A stretch of 64,000 nucleotides of DNA from Clostridium sp. OM02-18AC (GTDB lineage: Bacteria; Bacillota; Clostridia; Lachnospirales; Lachnospiraceae), in NCBI RefSeq assembly GCF_003481825.1, contig NZ_QULW01000007.1, positions 1 through 64,000 of the forward strand, in the 5' to 3' direction. Positions 59,367-64,000 of the stretch are shown piece after piece. The notes below the pieces were generated by a model. The model searched no databases, had not been told where the DNA came from, and saw nothing but the letters and a program-made list of their open reading frames with translations. Within the stretch, counting starts at the first letter, position 1, and every line of letters begins with the position of its first letter. The translations under genes and the position numbers were made by a program.

Positions 59367-59926
59367 TGGGGGATAAAGAACCTGCTCATATCAGTATGTT
59401 CCAATTCCAACAGCTTTACTTTATTACCAATCCCGCCTGCATATCCGGTCAGACTTCCATTCGTGCCCACCACCCGGTGGCAAGGCACGATAATGGAAAC
59501 CGGATTATGCCCGACAGCGCCGCCGACAGCCTGGGCTGACATTTTTGCGAGTCCATGCCGGTCGGCCAGTTTCCTGGCAAGAGCTCCGTAGGTAACGGTC
59601 TGTCCATAGGGAATTTCCAGCAGCAGCTTCCAGACCTCCATGCGGAAATCGGAGCCGGTCAGATGAAGCTTTGGTGTGAAATCGGGTTCCTTTCCCTGAA
59701 AGTAAAGATCCAGCCAACGGCGGGTATCGGTAAGAATTTCAGAAGCTTCTTTCTGACCGGCAGCAGCAATGCCGGTCGGAGTCTTCTCAATTTTTTTATA
59801 TTCTTTGTTCTCTAAAGTATCTGCAAAATATTTCCCATTTTCCAGCCACAGTCCGGTAAGACCTGCCGAATCAGCTGCAAGCAGGAGCGTCCCGAGGGGC
59901 GAAAAATAGGTGGATGTGTATATCAT
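59348..59926 (-). CDS. ogt: Methylated-DNA-protein cysteine methyltransferase
   Basis: This 192-residue suicide repair enzyme moves methyl groups from O6-methylguanine to its own cysteine. The acceptor site is VSIIVPCHRVVGTNGSLTGY near residue 138, and the DNA-binding helix is GQTVTYGALARKLADRHGLA near 105, with AQAVGGAVGHNP leading to the active site. The N-terminal domain is about 75 residues. No AdaA fusion is present. Start ATG 59926 is preceded by CACGGAGGATTTTTAT on the minus strand. It lies in a convergent pair with the DnaJ gene. Confidence 0.92.
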   Translation of the reverse strand: MIYTSTYFSPLGTLLLAADSAGLTGLWLENGKYFADTLENKEYKKIEKTPTGIAAAGQKEASEILTDTRRWLDLYFQGKEPDFTPKLHLTGSDFRMEVWKLLLEIPYGQTVTYGALARKLADRHGLAKMSAQAVGGAVGHNPVSIIVPCHRVVGTNGSLTGYAGGIGNKVKLLELEHTDMSRFFIPQKGTAL

Positions 59927-60123
59927 AAAAATCCTCCGTGAAGTTCCTAATCAATAAGATGTTACTGTTCATGCGAAATGTCAGTAACAATAATTTTACT
60001 ACGAAATAAGAAATTGGGAAACAAGAAATAAGCGCATTGTGGTATTTGAGATGCTGCGTTATAATATCTTTACAATGAACGTGTGAAAAGAAAGCCCATA
60101 GATTTTTTAGCTGGAGGTGAAAC

Positions 60124-61123
60124 ATGGGAAGTTATCTGAATCCGGGAAATGCGCTTTTTAAGATGGCAGTGAATTCTCAGATTTTTATCGATAAAAGTAT
60201 GCTGATCCAGGCAACGAATCAATGTATGAATACGATGCAGCGGTTTATTTCTGATCTATGATCTTATGGACGTATATGGTGAGGTAAGATTCCGTGATGA
60301 TAAAAATCTGATTCAGGTGATGAAGGATGTATACGCATATACAGGGCATCCGTTTGTTATATTGATCGATGAATGGGATTGTCTGTTTCGGGAATATCAG
60401 CGGAGTGAGACAGCACAGAAAAAATACCTTGATTTTTTGAGAGCATGGCTGAAAGATCAGAGTTATGTGGCTCTGGCTTATATGACAGGAATTCTTCCGG
60501 TTAAAAAGTATGGTTCCCATTCAGCATTAAATATGTTTACAGAGTATTCCATGACGGAACCAGGAAATATGGCCCCATATTTTGGTTTCACAGAGGAAGA
60601 GGTACAAGAACTCTGTGAGCTTTATCAGATGAATTTCGAAGAGGCGAGGGCCTGGTACGATGGGTATGGGTTAGTTCAGCATGAGCGTACGGGAGAAATT
60701 CGATATTCCATGTATAGCCCCAAGTCGGTGGTTGAGGCAATGCTGCGTCATAAATTTGGAACATACTGGAATCAGACAGAAACTTACGAGGCATTAAAGC
60801 TTTATATTCGCATGAATCTGAATGGTTTAAAAGATGCAGTGGTCAAGATGCTTGCGGGGGAAAATGTATCGATCAATACCGGAACGTTTACGAATGATAT
60901 GACAAATTTTTCCACAAAAGATGACGTGCTGACACTGTTGGTCCATTTGGGATACCTGACTTACGATAGTGAAAATGAAACCGTGACAATTCCCAACAAA
61001 GAAGTTTCGCAGGAATATATCAATGCACGAAAGGATTATCGTGGGAATTTGCTTCTGGCGGGAATCAATTATGAACGGAATACAAAAACACATAGCTGTG
61101 TTATTGAAAAAATAACAATTTAA
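60124..61123 (+). pseudogene. Second AAA-ATPase-like (DUF1703 type) gene with internal deletion
   Basis: Translation starts at ATG 60124 behind GGAGGTGAAAC: MGSYLNPGNALFKMAVNSQI then FIDKSMLIQATNQ. After about 45 codons the frame stops; the P-loop region is missing. Another frame from about 60252 resumes inside the ATPase domain with VFVILIDEWDC-type FVILIDEWDCLFREYQRSET, GILPVKKYGSHSALNMFTEY, YFGFTEEEVQELCELY and YDGYGLVQ. The end of the protein is shortened too: the PD-(D/E)XK core is missing and only GNLLLAGINYERNTKTHSCV remains. The final codons K-I-T-I and the stop TAA come from the left end of palindromic element E. Confidence 0.78.
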
Positions 61124-61196
61124 GTATATGACAAGGGTCGTGTGAGTTGCCGAAAGGCAACTCACACGACCCTATTAAAGTGAAATAAATAGTTGT
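61112..61196 (+). repeat. 85-bp palindromic element, copy E
   Basis: The core stem-loop is at 61134-61173. Here the stem reads AGGGTCGTG...CACGACCCT, a second compensated change relative to AGGGCCGTG...CACGGCCCT. The left end is a full ATAACAATTT inside the last codons of the ATPase pseudogene; the right end has diverged (AATAGTTGTT). Confidence 0.92.
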
Positions 61197-61245
61197 TTTC
61201 TCCGTCAAAATAAATTTCTTCTCCATAATACGCTTTGATCGCCAT
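61162..61245 (-). CDS. Candidate 27-residue microprotein ending in element E
   Basis: ATG 61243-61245 follows AGGGGGCTTCTATT, a good ribosome site, and opens MAIKAYYGEEIYFDGENNYL with a stop at 61162-61164 inside the palindromic core. The last five residues are encoded by the element, so an original longer gene may have been cut by its insertion. Nothing else in 61197-61325 was recognised. Confidence 0.3.
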   Translation of the reverse strand: MAIKAYYGEEIYFDGENNYLFHFNRVV

Positions 61246-61325
61246 AATAGAAGCCCCCTGTGAAATCCACGCTTATGCTGCTATGCCCTGATGCTGTTTG
61301 TTTCCTGCAAGATGTGAAGGATAAA

Positions 61326-62093
61326 TTATGCCTTGTTTTTTTCGTATAGGATCATGAGCCCCTTTAGCAGAAGGGCATCGTCGTAAATGATTTTGTGGCG
61401 GCAGAGCGGAACCACAAAGCGGGAAAGTCCGCCGGTCGCAATGATCGTGGCTGGTTCGCCGAGTTCTTCTTCCATATGGTCAATAATTCCGTCGATCATG
61501 CCGGCATTGCCGTACATGATGCCGCTGCGCATACAGTCGATGGTGTTTTTCCCGATGACGTGCTTTGGAATGTCCAGGCTGATGGATGGCAGCTGTGCCG
61601 TTTTGCTGCTTAAGGAGTCTAAGGAGACCCGAAGACCCGGATAGATGATTCCGCCGATGTAATTTCCGCTTTTATCGACCACGGACATGGTCGTCGCGGT
61701 TCCCATATCGATGATGATGATCGGTCCCGGGTATTCGCGGATCGCGGCAACGGCGTCTACGATCATATCGCTTCCTACAGTCTTCGGGTTATCCATGATG
61801 ATGTTCATGCCGGTTTTGATACCAGCGCCGACCAGCATGGGATGATAACCTAAAATCTTCTTTACAGCAGAAGAAATCGGTGCATTGAGCGGCGGAACGA
61901 CGGACGACATAATGGCCCCTTCAATGTCGGATGGATTGATCTGGTGGATTTCCAGAATGTTCTTGATGTTGATGGCATACTCAGTGCCGGTTTTTGCGTG
62001 GTCTGTGGTGACGCGCTCTACAAAATAGGTTTTCTGGGAATCGATACAGCCGATAACAATGTTGGTATTTCCCATATCCAGTGCTAAAATCAT
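61326..62093 (-). CDS. coaX: Type III pantothenate kinase
   Basis: This 255-residue enzyme makes 4'-phosphopantothenate from pantothenate, the first step of coenzyme A synthesis. It begins MILALDMGNTNIVIGCIDSQ (phosphate loop D-x-G-N-T-N), has VGAGIKTGMNI near residue 95, GSDMIVDAVAAIREYPGPII near 115, IDMGTATTMSVVDKSGNYIG near 137 and IIATGGLSRF near 222. This type is insensitive to CoA feedback and common in Clostridia. AAAGGAGCTTCATCC places the start at ATG 62091-62093. It is divergent from coaBC, which acts later in the same pathway. Confidence 0.93.
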   Translation of the reverse strand: MILALDMGNTNIVIGCIDSQKTYFVERVTTDHAKTGTEYAINIKNILEIHQINPSDIEGAIMSSVVPPLNAPISSAVKKILGYHPMLVGAGIKTGMNIIMDNPKTVGSDMIVDAVAAIREYPGPIIIIDMGTATTMSVVDKSGNYIGGIIYPGLRVSLDSLSSKTAQLPSISLDIPKHVIGKNTIDCMRSGIMYGNAGMIDGIIDHMEEELGEPATIIATGGLSRFVVPLCRHKIIYDDALLLKGLMILYEKNKA

Positions 62094-62332
62094 GGATGAA
62101 GCTCCTTTTTTCTTTATTGTCTGCAGCAGTGAAAGGTCTGTCTGCAGCCGAATTTTTCTGGGTCTGCACAGCAAAGGTACAGACGTATAGATTATCTACA
62201 ATCTTACCATATTTTACAGGGAAAGACAATCGGAATACACGCGTCTTGTCGTTTCTGCCCCTTTTATTGGCGGTTGAAATATGATATACTTATAAGACTG
62301 TTTGTATGAAAAATGAGGAGGCTTTGACTCTT

Positions 62333-63523
62333 ATGTTAAAAGGAAAAACTGTGCTGCTGGGTGTCAGCGGCGGAATCGCTGCCTACAAGATCGCAAGCCT
62401 GGCAAGCATGCTGGTAAAGCAGCATGCCAATGTGCATGTGATCATGACACAGAATGCCACCAATTTTATCACCCCGACAACGTTTGAAACCCTGACGGGA
62501 ACGAAGTGCCTGGTGGACACCTTTGACCGGAATTTTGAGTTCCAGGTGGAACATGTATCGCTGGCAAAGCAGGCAGATATTTTTATGATCGCACCTGCTA
62601 CGGCCAATGTGATCGCCAAGGTAGCCCATGGTCTGGCAGATGACATGCTGACGACGACGTTTCTGGCCTGCAAAAAGCCGAAATATATCGTACCGGCCAT
62701 GAATACCCAGATGTACGAAAATCCCATTACGCAGGACAATCTGGAAATCTGCAGAAAGTATGGCATGCATGTCATTGATCCGGCGAGCGGTTATCTGGCC
62801 TGCGGTGATACCGGAGCCGGAAAGATGCCGGAGCCGGAGACCTTGTTTGAGTATATTCTGCAGGAGCTTGCCTGTGAGAAGGATCTTGCCGGAAAAAAGG
62901 TTCTGGTAACAGCCGGACCGACCAGGGAGGCAATTGATCCGGTGCGCTATATCACCAATCATTCCACGGGAAAGATGGGTTATGCCATTGCGCGGGCAGC
63001 CGCAAGGAGAGGTGCCGAGGTGACGCTGGTGAGCGGACCGGTGGATCTAAAAGCGCCGCTTGGCGTGAAGCTGGTGCCGGTGGTCAGTGCAAAGGATATG
63101 TTCGATGCCGTGACCTCGGTCAGCGACCAGCAGGATGCCATCATCAAGGCAGCAGCGGTAGCTGATTACCGCCCGGCGGTTGTGGGTACGGAGAAGACGA
63201 AAAAGAACGACGGCAACATGAACATTGAGCTGGAGCGCACGGACGACATTCTTGCATGGCTGGGTGCGCACCGGAGAGCGGGACAGGTGCTTTGCGGTTT
63301 CTCCATGGAGACCCAGAATATGCTGGAGAATTCCCAGGCGAAGCTTGCAAAGAAAAAGGTGGACATGATCGTGGCCAACAGTCTGCGGACAGCCGGAGCC
63401 GGATTCGGCACCGATACCAATATCGTGACGGTCATCACGAAGGATGGCGCCGAGGAGCTGGAGCTGATGAGCAAGGATGCGGTGGCGCACGAACTTCTGA
63501 ATCGTATTTTTCCACATGCTTAG
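62333..63523 (+). CDS. coaBC: Bifunctional phosphopantothenoylcysteine synthetase/decarboxylase
   Basis: This 396-residue fusion joins cysteine to 4'-phosphopantothenate and decarboxylates the product in CoA synthesis. The N-terminal flavoprotein CoaC half (1-180) has GKTVLLGVSGGIAAYKIASL, the active-site His region, PAMNTQMYENP near residue 122 and LACGDTGAGKMPEPE near 160. The CoaB half (185-395) begins KKVLVTAGPTREAIDPVRYI and continues with ITNHSTGKMGYAIARAAARR and the AAVADYRP loop with KTKKNDG. GAGGAGGCTTTGACTCTT puts the start at ATG 62333 rather than ATG 62306. Region 62094-62332 holds both divergent promoters. Confidence 0.94.
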   Translation: MLKGKTVLLGVSGGIAAYKIASLASMLVKQHANVHVIMTQNATNFITPTTFETLTGTKCLVDTFDRNFEFQVEHVSLAKQADIFMIAPATANVIAKVAHGLADDMLTTTFLACKKPKYIVPAMNTQMYENPITQDNLEICRKYGMHVIDPASGYLACGDTGAGKMPEPETLFEYILQELACEKDLAGKKVLVTAGPTREAIDPVRYITNHSTGKMGYAIARAAARRGAEVTLVSGPVDLKAPLGVKLVPVVSAKDMFDAVTSVSDQQDAIIKAAAVADYRPAVVGTEKTKKNDGNMNIELERTDDILAWLGAHRRAGQVLCGFSMETQNMLENSQAKLAKKKVDMIVANSLRTAGAGFGTDTNIVTVITKDGAEELELMSKDAVAHELLNRIFPHA

Positions 63524-63657
63524 TTCTTGCAAAAGCGATGCGTGTCTGGTAAACTGTAAGTTTGGAACGAGAAATAAAAGCGGATAGATTCAGACCGCTT
63601 TCACCTTATATACATTCGGAAATTTCGAATGTACAATATAGAACGGAGGACAAACTT

Positions 63658-64000
63658 TTGTCGAATATAACAGAAGAAATCAAGAAACGAAGAACCTTTG
63701 CGATCATTTCCCACCCGGATGCCGGTAAGACAACCCTGACGGAGAAATTCCTGCTTTACGGAGGTGCCATTAACCTGGCAGGTACCGTAAAAGGAAGAAA
63801 GGCCGCAAAGCATGCCGTATCCGACTGGATGGAGATCGAGAAGGAGAGAGGTATTTCCGTAACCTCATCCGTTATGCAGTTTGAATACGATAACTACTGC
63901 ATCAACATTCTGGATACCCCGGGACACCAGGACTTCTCTGAGGATACCTACCGTACCCTGATGGCGGCCGACAGTGCGGTCATGGTTATCGACGGTTCCA
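63658..64000 (+). CDS. prfC: Peptide chain release factor 3 (partial, N-terminal)
   Basis: The frame starts at TTG 63658 behind GGAGGACAAACTT and runs off the window after 114 codons. It reads LSNITEEIKKRRTFAIISHP at the start, then the GTPase G1 loop HPDAGKTTLTEKFLLYGGAI, switch region ISVTSSVMQFEYDNYCINIL and G3 DTPGHQDFSEDTYRTLMAAD. These match RF3, the GTPase that recycles RF1 and RF2 after peptide release. The leader holds two hairpins: AAAGCGG/CCGCTTT near 63577-63602 and TACATTCG/CGAATGTA near 63610-63633. Use of TTG is supported by the spacing to GGAGG. Confidence 0.9.
   Translation, partial: MSNITEEIKKRRTFAIISHPDAGKTTLTEKFLLYGGAINLAGTVKGRKAAKHAVSDWMEIEKERGISVTSSVMQFEYDNYCINILDTPGHQDFSEDTYRTLMAADSAVMVIDGS

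Overview
The window reads as chromosomal DNA of an anaerobic, endospore-forming member of the Clostridia, most likely a gut-type Lachnospiraceae. The clues are a sporulation sigma factor of the SigG type, an NAD-linked [FeFe] hydrogenase operon beside a sensory-type hydrogenase operon, a type III pantothenate kinase, ligand-rich ABC and TTT uptake systems, and strong AGGAGG ribosome sites throughout. The species cannot be named from the sequence alone. No rRNA, tRNA, CRISPR array, intact transposase or phage gene was recognised.

Layout. 0-2 kb: tail of a 2-hydroxyacid dehydrogenase, a stub of an ATPase gene and an NCS2 purine-type permease. 2-7 kb (minus): hndA / HATPase / hndB / hndC / hndD hydrogenase operon. 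7-10.7 kb (plus): divergent DRTGG / HATPase / sensory hydrogenase / DRTGG / PHP operon. 10.8-17.6 kb: a locus under a LysR regulator with a DASS-type carrier, an intracellular esterase, a split UxaA-type dehydratase and a broken dicarboxylate symporter. 17.8-25 kb: polysaccharide deacetylase, DAHP synthase, MBL hydrolase, RlmI-type methyltransferase, TetR regulator and a FucO-type dehydrogenase. 25-31 kb: a membrane-anchored AraC regulator divergent from a TctCBA carrier, then MgtC. 31-33.5 kb: decayed accessory genes and a glycine-zipper protein. 33.7-40 kb: a complete oligopeptide/dipeptide ABC operon and a GNAT enzyme. 40-44 kb: an EAL/GGDEF pair. 44-50 kb: a fluoride-riboswitch-controlled cation/proton antiporter, carbonic anhydrase, KDG-type kinase, HD hydrolase, a broken AAA-ATPase gene and L25. 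50.7-55.5 kb: xylulokinase, a FucI/AraA-like isomerase, sigG and a phosphatase. 55.6-64 kb: a DUF362 protein, threonine aldolase, DnaJ, MGMT, a second broken AAA-ATPase gene, coaX divergent from coaBC, and the start of prfC.

The most unusual signal is a family of five 85-bp palindromic elements (near 1.8, 18.9, 24.9, 49.6 and 61.1 kb). Each has an 18-bp stem closed by a GAAA tetraloop, base changes that are compensated across the stem, and AACAAT/ATTGTT ends. Four of them fill the gap between two convergent genes so exactly that the stop codons sit at the element ends. Other notable signals are the fluoride riboswitch before the antiporter, an almost identical 37-bp operator before the LysR gene and before the DASS carrier, a helically phased 23-bp tandem repeat before the aldolase gene, and repeated decay of genes by internal deletion (two DAACS carriers, two AAA-ATPase genes, an Rpn remnant and the partner of the glycine-zipper gene).
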